Shown: positions 43,156 through 50,401 of the stretch, in pieces | How positions within the stretch are numbered: the stretch's first letter is position 1 | Layout: every line of letters starts with the position of its first letter | Assembly: GCF_029626155.1 (NCBI RefSeq) | Contig: NZ_JARUBL010000001.1 | Span: 4,878,501 to 4,942,500 of the forward strand | Length of the DNA: 64,000 nucleotides | From: Solwaraspora sp. WMMD1047 | GTDB lineage: Bacteria; Actinomycetota; Actinomycetes; Mycobacteriales; Micromonosporaceae | Direction of reading: 5' to 3' | Notes under the pieces: model-generated | Databases searched by the model: none | Seen by the model: only the letters and a program-made list of their open reading frames with translations | Told to the model about the DNA's origin: nothing | Translations under genes and position numbers: made by a program

Positions 43156-43875
43156 TCAGGCCCCGGCGAGGATGGCGCTGAAGCGCTGCTCGGCCAGGTC
43201 GAGCTGGTCGAGCACGTGCCGGCGGACGTCGTCGTCCAGCGGCGTGTCGGGGCGGGTGACAAGTTCCCGCAGGATCGGCACCAGCGGGCGGTACTTGGTC
43301 GCCGCCCGGCCGGCCTTCGGTGCGGTGGTGTGGATGACGCCCACCCCGTTGTCGGTGAAGTCGGAGAACTTGATGACCCGCGCCCACGGATCCCGGTCCA
43401 GGCTGCTCGCGACGTGCTCGCGGTACTGCTGGTAGGCGTCGCGGTCGGGGTCGTAGCGCGGGTTGGTGACCGAGGCGACCAGCGCGGCCACCCGTACCCC
43501 GAAGTCGCGGGCCAGCACCGCGAGCGCCGCCTCGGTCGGGTCCTGGGCCGCGGACCCGGCGAGTTCGGCGGGGTGGTCCTCCACCGCGTCGTGCAGCAGC
43601 GCCGCGACCAGCACGTCCACGTCCCGCACCCGGTAGTAGCAGATGATCCGGATGGTCACCCGCAGCAGGTGGTTGAGGTACGGCTCGCGGACCCGCCGGT
43701 CGTCGCGGTGCAGCCGCTCGGCCAGCGCCAACGCCCGCCGCAGCCGGTCCCGGGCCGGCTCGTCGAAGCCGGCGATCTCGAGCGCGAAGCGCTGCCGCAG
43801 CCCGGCCTCGCCGTACACCTCGGTGACCGCGTGCAGCGGCATCGACGTTAGGTACGCCGGCATCACCTCGTCCAT
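43156..43875 (-). CDS. Stand-alone HD-domain protein, RelA/SpoT hydrolase-like
   Basis: A 239-residue protein. An HD phosphohydrolase core is visible: H in YLNHLLRV, HD in VAALLHDAVEDHPAE, and D in VIKFSDFTDNGVG near the end. These are the metal ligands of the (p)ppGpp hydrolase half of RelA/SpoT; the synthetase, TGS and ACT domains are absent, as in small alarmone hydrolases. ATG 43875 is chosen since TAGACA lies six bases upstream (leaderless); GTG 43881 is two codons earlier. It precedes the NACHT gene on the same strand with an 82-base gap. Substrate is inferred. Confidence 0.75.
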   Translation of the reverse strand: MDEVMPAYLTSMPLHAVTEVYGEAGLRQRFALEIAGFDEPARDRLRRALALAERLHRDDRRVREPYLNHLLRVTIRIICYYRVRDVDVLVAALLHDAVEDHPAELAGSAAQDPTEAALAVLARDFGVRVAALVASVTNPRYDPDRDAYQQYREHVASSLDRDPWARVIKFSDFTDNGVGVIHTTAPKAGRAATKYRPLVPILRELVTRPDTPLDDDVRRHVLDQLDLAEQRFSAILAGA

Positions 43876-43948
43876 GCCCACTGTCTACCGCAATCGTCCA
43901 ACCGGTGCCGTCCCCGGGCCGTTGTGGCCCGGTCCTATCCTGCCGATC

Positions 43949-45058
43949 ATGAACCTGCGTACCCCGGGAATTGTCCATCGTGTCGCGGTCCTCGCCACGG
44001 GCGTCGCGGTCGGCGCCGCCTCGGCGACGCTTGCTCCCGCGCCGGCCGCCGCCGCGCCGTTTCCGGGCGCCGGTGGTTACGTCTGGGGCTATCAGCCGAC
44101 GGTCGCCAGCTACGTGATCCCGGAGAGTGCCGGGAGCACCTTCTACGGCGCCAACGACGGTGCCGGTCCGACGACGGTCACCCGGTCGTCGACCGGCCGG
44201 TACAGCATCCGGTGGGGCGGGCTGGGAACGGCCGCGCCGGCTGGCGGCGGGGTCGCGCACGCCAGCGCGTACGGGTCGACGAGCGACCTGTGCGCGGTGA
44301 TCTCCTGGGGTCGCGGAACGGACGTGGTGGTGAGCGTGGCCTGCTACGACCGGACCGGCGCGCCGAAGGACACCTTCTTCACCGCGAACTGGACGGCGGT
44401 TGCCGGCGAGCTGACCGGTGACCACTACAGCTACCTCTGGGCGGACCAGCCGACCACCGCCAGCTACGCGCCGGCCAGCCACTACCGGTACGACGCCAGG
44501 GGCGTCGCACCGTGGGTGTTCCGGGACGGGGTGGGCGACTACCGGGCCTATCTGCCGAGCACCCACACCTATCCGGAGCAGGTGACGACGTTCTACCAGA
44601 CCACGGCGTACGGGGCGGCGGCGGTGAGTTGCAAGGTCACCGGATACCTGGGCGGCGGGGTGGTCCGGGTGCGGTGCCGCAGCGCCGCCGGGGCGCTCGT
44701 CGACACCCGGTTCTCGCTGACCTTCGCACCGTCCAACCTGCTGATGCGGATCGCCCCGACCTCGTTGAGTCAGGTGACCCTGGCCGGCACCACCCCGGGT
44801 TTCGCCTGGAACAGCGACAGCAACCTCAGCCACCTGCGTACGGTCACCCGGCTCGGCACCGGCAGCTACCGGGTCTTCTATCCCCAGATCGCGAGCCCGT
44901 ACGGACACGCGGTGGCCCGGGCGACCGGCACCACCGACTCCCGCTGCCACGCGTCGGGCTGGTCGTCCGCCGGCTCCGACGAGAACATCTCCGTCCGCTG
45001 CGTGGACAGCGCGGGCGCCGCCGTCGACTCGCCGTTCTCGGTCGCGTTCACCTGGTGA
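43949..45058 (+). CDS. Secreted protein with four degenerate beta repeats
   Basis: A 369-residue exported protein with a Sec signal of about 35 residues (APAPAAAAPFPG). The mature part consists of repeats of about 80 residues, each with a YVWGYQPTVASYVIP-like opening (YLWADQPTTASYAP in the second, GFAWNSDSNLSHL in the last), a Y-x-V/I-x-W/F strand, a mid Cys and a closing V-x-C-x-D/S-AGA-x-D-x-x-F motif (VACYDRTGAPKDTFF; VRCRSAAGALVDTRF; VRCVDSAGAAVDSPF). Cys pairs probably staple each unit. Function unknown, perhaps adhesion. TATCCT ends seven bases before ATG 43949 (leaderless). Confidence 0.75.
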   Translation: MNLRTPGIVHRVAVLATGVAVGAASATLAPAPAAAAPFPGAGGYVWGYQPTVASYVIPESAGSTFYGANDGAGPTTVTRSSTGRYSIRWGGLGTAAPAGGGVAHASAYGSTSDLCAVISWGRGTDVVVSVACYDRTGAPKDTFFTANWTAVAGELTGDHYSYLWADQPTTASYAPASHYRYDARGVAPWVFRDGVGDYRAYLPSTHTYPEQVTTFYQTTAYGAAAVSCKVTGYLGGGVVRVRCRSAAGALVDTRFSLTFAPSNLLMRIAPTSLSQVTLAGTTPGFAWNSDSNLSHLRTVTRLGTGSYRVFYPQIASPYGHAVARATGTTDSRCHASGWSSAGSDENISVRCVDSAGAAVDSPFSVAFTW

Positions 45059-45142
45059 ACCGACCGGGAGCGGCAGCCTGAAACCGATCGGGCCGGCACC
45101 CGGGCCACTAACGACAACGTTGATGCGATATAGAATCCCGGC

Positions 45143-45814
45143 ATGATCTCCGAACTCGACCTCGGCGCGGTCGCCGCGCTCACCGATCCGGTCCGGCGGG
45201 CGGCGTACCAGGTGGTGGCGGCCAGCGATGTCCCGGTGGGGCGGGACGAGGTGGCGGCGAGCCTCGGGGTCGGCCGCACGCTGGCCGCCTTCCACCTCGA
45301 CAAGCTGGTGGACGTGGGCGTGCTGGAGGTCTCGTTCGCCCGCCGGTCCGGCCGGTCCGGACCCGGCGCCGGCCGCCCGGCGAAGCTGTACCGGCCAGCG
45401 GTCACCGAGCACGCCGTCAGCGTCCCGCCCCGCGCGTACCGGACCGGCGCCGAGATCCTGGCTGAGGCGCTCGACCGGTCGGGAGCCGACGCGACCCTCT
45501 ACGAGGTGGCCCGCCGGCACGGCCACCGGGCCGGCACGGACCGGGCCGGTTCGGAGCCACCACCGTCCGATGAGGACGTACTGGATCTGCTCTCCGCGAA
45601 CGAGTACCGACCCGAGCGCGAGGACCAGGTCATCCGGCTGCGCAACTGCCCGTTCCACGTGCTGGCGGAGCGGTTCCCGCCGCTGATCTGCGGGATGAAC
45701 CTCGCGCTCGTGGACGGTCTGTTGGCCGGAGCCGGGGTCACGACCTGGACGGCCGCCCTGGACCCGGCGGTGGGTCGGTGCTGCGTGGCGCTGACTAAAA
45801 ACAATAAGGATTGA
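45143..45814 (+). CDS. HTH regulator with C-terminal cysteines (SufR-like)
   Basis: A 223-residue ArsR/DeoR-like winged-helix regulator (LTDPVRRAAYQVVAAS; RTLAAFHLDKLVDVGVLEVSF). The C-terminus holds C-x13-C (RNCPFHVLAERFPPLICGM) and, 29 residues later, CC (GRCCVAL). SufR-type regulators bind an Fe-S cluster with four similarly placed Cys; here the third SufR position is missing and the last is doubled, so cluster binding is uncertain. TAGAAT ends six bases before ATG 45143 (leaderless). A CAACGTTG palindrome at 45115-45122 may be an operator. Followed by a DUF3291 gene. Confidence 0.75.
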   Translation: MISELDLGAVAALTDPVRRAAYQVVAASDVPVGRDEVAASLGVGRTLAAFHLDKLVDVGVLEVSFARRSGRSGPGAGRPAKLYRPAVTEHAVSVPPRAYRTGAEILAEALDRSGADATLYEVARRHGHRAGTDRAGSEPPPSDEDVLDLLSANEYRPEREDQVIRLRNCPFHVLAERFPPLICGMNLALVDGLLAGAGVTTWTAALDPAVGRCCVALTKNNKD

Positions 45815-45839
45815 CAATAGAGCGCGGGCCTGGTGTGCT
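45801..45839 (+). promoter_or_regulatory. Promoter and repeats before the DUF3291 gene
   Basis: TTGACA (45811-45816), 17-base spacer, TGTGCT (45834-45839), six bases before ATG 45846. The stop codon of the upstream regulator (45812-45814) lies inside the -35 box. Two direct ACAATA copies (45801-45806, 45814-45819) flank it and may bind the regulator. Confidence 0.55.
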
Positions 45840-45845
45840 TCCGGC

Positions 45846-46325
45846 ATGCCCACCAGTCGTCACCACCTCGCCCAGCTGAACATCGGTCGGCTCCGCGCTC
45901 CGCTGGACGACCCGTCGATGGCCGACTTCGCCGCCGCGCTGCCGGTCATCAACGCCCTCGCCGACGCCTCCCCCGGATTCGTCTGGCGACTGCAGGAGGA
46001 GGGCGCCGACGACGCCACCGGCCTGCGTCCGCTGGACCAACCGGACGTCATCGTCAACCTCTCGGTCTGGACCGACGTCGAGACGCTGCGCGCCTTCACC
46101 TACCACTCGGCGCACCTGGAATCGCTGCGCCGGCGCCGGGAGTTCTTCGACCACCAGGGGCTCCCCGCCTACCTGGTGCTGTGGTGGGTGCCGGCCGGGC
46201 ACCTGCCGACCGTGGCCGAGGCGTTGCAGCGGCTGGAGCTACTCGCCGCCGACGGCCCGGGACCGCGGGCCTTCACCTTCCGGGAGACCTACCCACCACC
46301 GGACTGCGCCGCCGGGCCGACCTGA
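45846..46325 (+). CDS. DUF3291 protein
   Basis: A 159-residue cytosolic protein of the DUF3291 family, an ABM/EthD-like ferredoxin fold. Typical motifs: HHLAQLNIGRLRAPLDDP, FVWRLQEE, VNLSVWTDVETLRAFTYHSAH, PAYLVLWWVPAGHLPT and the end FTFRETYP. Members are often annotated as monooxygenase-like but biochemistry is lacking. It has its own leaderless-type promoter and is likely controlled by the Cys-containing regulator just upstream. Confidence 0.85.
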   Translation: MPTSRHHLAQLNIGRLRAPLDDPSMADFAAALPVINALADASPGFVWRLQEEGADDATGLRPLDQPDVIVNLSVWTDVETLRAFTYHSAHLESLRRRREFFDHQGLPAYLVLWWVPAGHLPTVAEALQRLELLAADGPGPRAFTFRETYPPPDCAAGPT

Positions 46326-46348
46326 CCCCGGCAGGCGTACACCTGGCA

Positions 46349-46389
46349 ACGCTGTCGCCGTCCGCCACGGGGGAGGGCGGCGACAGCGT
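46349..46389 (+). terminator. Hairpin after DUF3291
   Basis: ACGCTGTCGCC (46349-46359) pairs exactly with 46379-46389; loop of 19 bases. Between convergent genes. Confidence 0.6.
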
Positions 46390-46421
46390 CCGCCGCTTGA
46401 CCAGTTGGCCCGCAGTACCAC

Positions 46422-46937
46422 CTAACCCGTCGCGGCAGCGACGGTTTCCAGCGCGAACTCTCGACCGGCAAGGACCCCGCTCGGTGCGGCGACGGCTATC
46501 GCGACGTTCGCGACCGAGACGCCGCGTGCCTCGAATGCACCGTGGACCATTGTCGACGCCGCTACCGCCTGTCCGTCGACGACGAGCATCCGGCCAGCAG
46601 TTTCTGACGGACGCTCGCCCAACACTTCGTGCCGGGGGCCGCGGTGCTGCGGATGACGCTCCTTGAGGATGAGATCTCCGAGCACCTGCCAGAGATGCTC
46701 GGAGATCTCAACCCGAGACCAGGCGTACGGGCGGCGCGTCACCACGTGGATCGGCGAGCCGTCTGCTGTGACGTATTCCCATTTGAGCAGCACCGGATGG
46801 GAGACCGGAACAGTTCCATGCCGCTCGTGCTCCGAGTCGGAGAAGATCTCCACACCGACGGGAGTGCAGAACGGTGCCCGCACCCGTGCGTGACGCTCAC
46901 CGAACGACACCGAATGGTCCTGCCAGGAGGCGTGCAT
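46422..46937 (-). CDS. Hypothetical protein, 171 residues
   Basis: Not recognised. No signal peptide; mixed alpha/beta, with PVLLKWEYVTADGSPIHVVTRRPYAW and GRMLVVDGQAVAASTMVHG. Lower G+C and weaker codon bias than neighbours, suggesting a foreign origin. It follows the secreted-protein gene (46959) by 21 bases, so they are probably one operon. The start ATG 46937 has GGAG nine bases upstream inside a GGAGATCTCC palindrome. A perfect 14-bp inverted repeat built on the same GAGATCTC core lies within the gene. Confidence 0.55.
   Translation of the reverse strand: MHASWQDHSVSFGERHARVRAPFCTPVGVEIFSDSEHERHGTVPVSHPVLLKWEYVTADGSPIHVVTRRPYAWSRVEISEHLWQVLGDLILKERHPQHRGPRHEVLGERPSETAGRMLVVDGQAVAASTMVHGAFEARGVSVANVAIAVAAPSGVLAGREFALETVAAATG
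46671..46709. repeat. Perfect 14-bp inverted repeat inside a coding region
   Basis: GAGATCTCCGAGCA (46671-46684) and its exact complement (46696-46709) around an 11-base loop. A further GGAGATCTCC copy overlaps the ribosome site of the same gene (46941-46950). Could form a stem in the mRNA or be a protein site. Confidence 0.7.
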
Positions 46938-46958
46938 GGTGGAGATCTCCTAACCCGA

Positions 46959-47564
46959 CTACACGTACTTGTGCGCGATTGGCCCGAGCGCGAAGCAGAT
47001 CGTTCCGTTCCACAGGACGACGGTGCCGACGATCACCTCGGCGGTGACCCAGGTCGGACCACCGGCCGTGAAGGTGTGCCAGGCCTGCCAGCTGTGCTCC
47101 GAGGCGTGCAGCCGGTCGAACCTCTTGATGCTGACCCCGTAGTCGTCAAGCACGGAGACACTCCAGGTCTGCTGGACCGCTCCAGACATTCCGGAGTTGA
47201 GTCGCCAGCCGGTGTGGATCTCGGCCTGGTGGTTACCCAGCCCGTACAGGTAGACGAAGGACCTGCCGCAATTGCCGACCCGCTCGTCCTGAACGACGGC
47301 TTCGGCGGGCCGGTAGTCGGGGGCCGAGCCCTTCGGCACCGAGTACTCGCGACCGTTCTCGTCGGTACGAATCTCGTAACCGTTCGCCTTGGCCACCGCG
47401 CGATCGTACCCGACGACGTTCATCGCGGACTCGAACACGGAGACGCGGGCCGGCCCTTCGCCCGCCGACGCGGGCGCGGCGAGGCCCACCGCCACGAGTG
47501 CACCGACCGCGACAACCGCCAGCAGTCGTTGCGCCCTTTTCCCGGACACGGTAGCAATCGACAT
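46959..47564 (-). CDS. Secreted protein, unknown function
   Basis: A 201-residue exported protein. ATG 47564 has GAAGGTGGGG upstream and gives a clear Sec signal (RLLAVVAVGALVAVGLAAPASAGE, cleavage near 34). The mature domain has two Cys (VGNCGRSF and GTICFAL) and aromatic-rich strands (HSWQAWHTFTAGGPTWVTAEVIVG). It resembles nothing I can name. It is upstream of, and probably cotranscribed with, the 171-residue hypothetical gene. The 418 bases upstream are AT-richer than the rest of the window. Confidence 0.65.
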   Translation of the reverse strand: MSIATVSGKRAQRLLAVVAVGALVAVGLAAPASAGEGPARVSVFESAMNVVGYDRAVAKANGYEIRTDENGREYSVPKGSAPDYRPAEAVVQDERVGNCGRSFVYLYGLGNHQAEIHTGWRLNSGMSGAVQQTWSVSVLDDYGVSIKRFDRLHASEHSWQAWHTFTAGGPTWVTAEVIVGTVVLWNGTICFALGPIAHKYV

Positions 47565-47982
47565 TCTTTCCCCACCTTCTGCACGACGAAGGATCGGGAC
47601 GGCATTTACATTTATGCCATCGCCGCTCTTGGATTGCCCGAGCCTACTTTCTCCGGCGCCCCTACCGCTGCCCACGCGCGCGGCAGCCCCGGTCAGCACC
47701 GGCTAGATCGATTCCGGACAGTAGGGAATAGGTGCGCCCCGAACGACATTCGTACTGGTGGGGAAGGTTTCGCCGGCCGGCGTCTGATACAGATGGTGAC
47801 AGGTAACAGATCCATAAACATTGATTTCTACAAACATTTTGACCAGACGCTGACATGCGGCCGCCAGAATCGGCGATCAATCGCCGAACGGGCCGCGGTG
47901 CGACCAATTAAGCGAAACAACCATCGTTCTGGTTTGCCATCGCCGCCCCGGCGTGCAGGGCGGCGACAGCGCATCGACTCGG
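47565..47982. other. AT-richer intergenic region with a dyad
   Basis: No convincing coding frame. Low G+C around 47780-47935. Structures seen: GGCAT-n8-ATGCC at 47601-47618, a dyad TCGGCGAT-CA-ATCGCCGA at 47871-47888, and the hairpin at 47941-47965. Perhaps promoter and operator DNA for the secreted-protein operon, or debris of transferred DNA. Confidence 0.5.
47941..47965 (-). terminator. Hairpin after the 343-residue secreted protein gene
   Basis: CGCCGCCC (47941-47948) pairs exactly with GGGCGGCG (47958-47965) across nine bases, about 18 bases past the stop codon of the minus-strand gene. Confidence 0.6.
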
Positions 47983-49014
47983 CTACCGCTTGGCGGCCGG
48001 GGCGATCTCGTACCGGACGCCGCCCAGGTCGGCGCGGCGGGCGCCGGTGGTGTCCGGACCGAACTGGGTCACATCCAGCCCGGCCCGCTCCCGGGCCTCG
48101 CCGCCACCCACGAAGGAGATCCGGAAGGTGAGCCGCTCGCCCGGGGCCAGCAGGATCCCGTTGATGCTGGCACCGGCCGGTTCGACGATCTCCACCTGGG
48201 TCTGGCCGACCTGGCGGATGCCCTTGCCCTGGCCCCCGCCGGCCCGCCAGCGCTCGAACAGTGCCGGTCCGAGGTCGACCACGATCCGCCCGCCGAGGTC
48301 CTGGAACGCTCTGCCGAACGGCGTGAACAGCACGTCGTTCGCGGTCGTCTGGCGCAGCGTGTTGCCGATCGCGAACGGTCGGTCGCTGACGCCATCACCC
48401 GGCTGCGGGTGCACCGAGTCCACGTTGCGCCAGACGATGTTGTTGTTGTTCCGGGTGTTCGGGCCGATGTCCGGGCCTTCCCCGGTCATCGGATCGGTCT
48501 GCGACACCCAGCGGGCGATCAGGCAGAAGTGCCCCGGCCCGGGTACGCCGGTCCACGGCAGCATCACCGTGGTCGTGCCGGCCGGCACGCTCAGGGTCTG
48601 CGAGCCGATCACCGTCCACGCCGCCGGCCAGGCCGCGCCGCCGCCCGGGGTGGTCCGGTAGACGGTAATCGTGCCGGTGCTGTCACCCGAGCCGTACGGG
48701 CCGGGGTTGCGCAGGGTGACGAAGACGTAGTTGGTCTGGCCGACGATCGGGTTCTGGCTGGCCGCGCAGAGCGCCGGCCCGTTGCAGACCCTGATGTCCG
48801 GGCTCTGCCACAGCGGGTTCAGGGTATGCGGTTCGACACCGATGTCGTCGGCGGTGTCGCGCAGGTAGACGTCGGTGCGGTCGGTGACCGCGGCGCCGCC
48901 CTCGTCGGCGGTGACCGCGCCGAGCGCCGGGCCGGACCCGGCGACCGACAGCAGCAGCGTCAACGCCGCTCCCGCCGCCAGCGCTCGGAACTGCCTTCTC
49001 CTGCTACCCAACAT
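47983..49014 (-). CDS. Secreted protein with CARDB-like beta domain
   Basis: A 343-residue exported protein, Sec signal about 1-32 (ALAAGAALTLLLSVAGSGPALGA). Residues about 45-185 resemble CARDB-type adhesion beta-sandwiches (SPDIRVCNGP, NYVFVTLRNPGPYGSGDSTG, VPAGTTTVMLPWTGVPGPGHFCLIARW), and a second beta domain follows (FRISFVGGGEARERAGLDVTQFGP). Two Cys pairs possible. ATG 49014 has GAGGAGG five bases upstream. A GACAACGTT element upstream (49051-49059) also occurs before the SufR-like gene. Function unknown; perhaps surface binding. Confidence 0.65.
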   Translation of the reverse strand: MLGSRRRQFRALAAGAALTLLLSVAGSGPALGAVTADEGGAAVTDRTDVYLRDTADDIGVEPHTLNPLWQSPDIRVCNGPALCAASQNPIVGQTNYVFVTLRNPGPYGSGDSTGTITVYRTTPGGGAAWPAAWTVIGSQTLSVPAGTTTVMLPWTGVPGPGHFCLIARWVSQTDPMTGEGPDIGPNTRNNNNIVWRNVDSVHPQPGDGVSDRPFAIGNTLRQTTANDVLFTPFGRAFQDLGGRIVVDLGPALFERWRAGGGQGKGIRQVGQTQVEIVEPAGASINGILLAPGERLTFRISFVGGGEARERAGLDVTQFGPDTTGARRADLGGVRYEIAPAAKR

Positions 49015-49157
49015 TGGGCCTCCTCAGTAGACGGACCGACTCGGTTCGTTGACAACGTTCCTGAGCCGCGAATCGACAGATAGATACGTCCGTCGATGAG
49101 CGTGGATGTCAGATGGCGGGCAACAACCCAACTCCGCCGGCATCACCGGGAAAGCCG

Positions 49158-49186
49158 TTGTCCGCCCCGATCGGGCGCCGTACCGT
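49158..49186 (+). promoter_or_regulatory. rtcB promoter (leaderless)
   Basis: TTGTCC (49158-49163), 17-base spacer, TACCGT (49181-49186), seven bases before ATG 49194. This supports the internal ATG as the true rtcB start. Confidence 0.6.
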
Positions 49187-49193
49187 CGCTCGC

Positions 49194-50393
49194 ATGAACC
49201 ACACCCTGCTGTCCGGCACCCGCGCCCCGGTCAAGGTCTGGACCGACCCGTCGACCATCGAGCCCGACGCCGCCCGGCAGCTGCGCAACATCGGCGCCCT
49301 GCCCTGGGTCGAGGGGGTCGCCGTGATGCCCGACGTGCACTACGGCAAGGGCGCCACGGTCGGCTCGGTCATCGCCATGCGGCAGGCCCTCGCCCCGGCC
49401 GCGGTCGGCGTCGACATCGGCTGCGGGATGTCCGCGGTCCGCACCAACCTGACCGACGCGGACCTGCCGGACGACCTCGGTGCCCTGCGTACGGCGATCG
49501 AGGCGGCCATCCCGGTCGGTTTCCACGCCCACGACGACCCGGTCAACCCGTACCGGGTGCACGGTCTGCCGACCGCCGGCTGGGGCGACTTCTGGGCCGG
49601 CTTCCGCGACCTGCACGCGGGCGTCGGGGCGCTGGAGTCGCGCGCCCAGCGGCAGCTCGGCAGCCTCGGTGGCGGCAACCACTTCATCGAGGTCTGCGTC
49701 GAGCAGGGCGGCGACGACGCCGGTCAGGTCTGGCTGATGCTGCACTCCGGTTCCCGCAACATCGGCAAGGAGCTGGCCGAGCGGCACATCGGGGTGGCGC
49801 GGAAGCTGCCGCACAACGCCGACCTGCCCGACCGCGACCTGGCGGTCTTCCTCGCCGGCACCCCGGAGATGGCCGCCTACCGGCGCGACCTGGCCTGGGC
49901 CCAGGAGTACGCGGCCCGCAACCGGGCGATCATGCTGGCCCTGCTCTGCGGGGTGCTGCGCGACGCGGTGCCGGCGGTGCGCTTCGCCGAGCCGATCTCC
50001 TGCCACCACAACTACGTGGCCGAGGAGACCTACGGCGGGGTGGAGCTGCTGGTCACCCGGAAGGGGGCGATCCGGGCCGGCCGGGGTGACCTGGGGATCA
50101 TCCCGGGCTCGATGGGGACCGGCTCCTACATCGTGCGCGGGCTGGGCAACGCCGACGCGTACTGCTCCGCCTCGCACGGCGCCGGGCGGCGGATGTCCCG
50201 GTCGGCGGCGAAGCGGGCCTTCGACGTCGACGACCTGGCCGCCCAGACGGCCGGGGTGGAGTGCCGCAAGGACGCGGGTGTGGTCGACGAGATCCCGGCC
50301 GCGTACAAGGACATCGGCGCGGTGATCGAGCAGCAGTCCGACCTGGTCGAGGTGGTGGCGCACCTCAAGCAGGTGGTCTGCGTCAAGGGTTGA
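49194..50393 (+). CDS. rtcB: RtcB family RNA ligase
   Basis: A 399-residue GTP- and manganese-dependent ligase that joins RNA 2',3'-cyclic phosphate and 5'-OH ends. Metal ligands and motifs seen: VGVDIGCGM (D74, C77), GSLGGGNHFIEV, HSGSRNIGKELA, SCHHNYVAEE, IPGSMGTGSYIV and ASHGAGRRMSR carrying the guanylated His. ATG 49194 is preferred over ATG 49113, whose 27 extra residues are Pro-rich and unlike the family. No archease, RtcA or RtcR gene is adjacent. The gene converges on an AlkZ-like gene with an eight-base gap. Confidence 0.93.
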   Translation: MNHTLLSGTRAPVKVWTDPSTIEPDAARQLRNIGALPWVEGVAVMPDVHYGKGATVGSVIAMRQALAPAAVGVDIGCGMSAVRTNLTDADLPDDLGALRTAIEAAIPVGFHAHDDPVNPYRVHGLPTAGWGDFWAGFRDLHAGVGALESRAQRQLGSLGGGNHFIEVCVEQGGDDAGQVWLMLHSGSRNIGKELAERHIGVARKLPHNADLPDRDLAVFLAGTPEMAAYRRDLAWAQEYAARNRAIMLALLCGVLRDAVPAVRFAEPISCHHNYVAEETYGGVELLVTRKGAIRAGRGDLGIIPGSMGTGSYIVRGLGNADAYCSASHGAGRRMSRSAAKRAFDVDDLAAQTAGVECRKDAGVVDEIPAAYKDIGAVIEQQSDLVEVVAHLKQVVCVKG

Positions 50394-50401
50394 CCCGGCC
50401 G

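Noticed and set aside
40926-43875. Established antiphage system
   Set aside because: The NACHT protein has no recognised effector or sensor domain and no other defence genes are adjacent; kept only as a hypothesis.
49113-49193. N-terminal extension of RtcB from ATG 49113
   Set aside because: The added residues are Pro-rich and not part of the family, and the promoter boxes lie inside this stretch.
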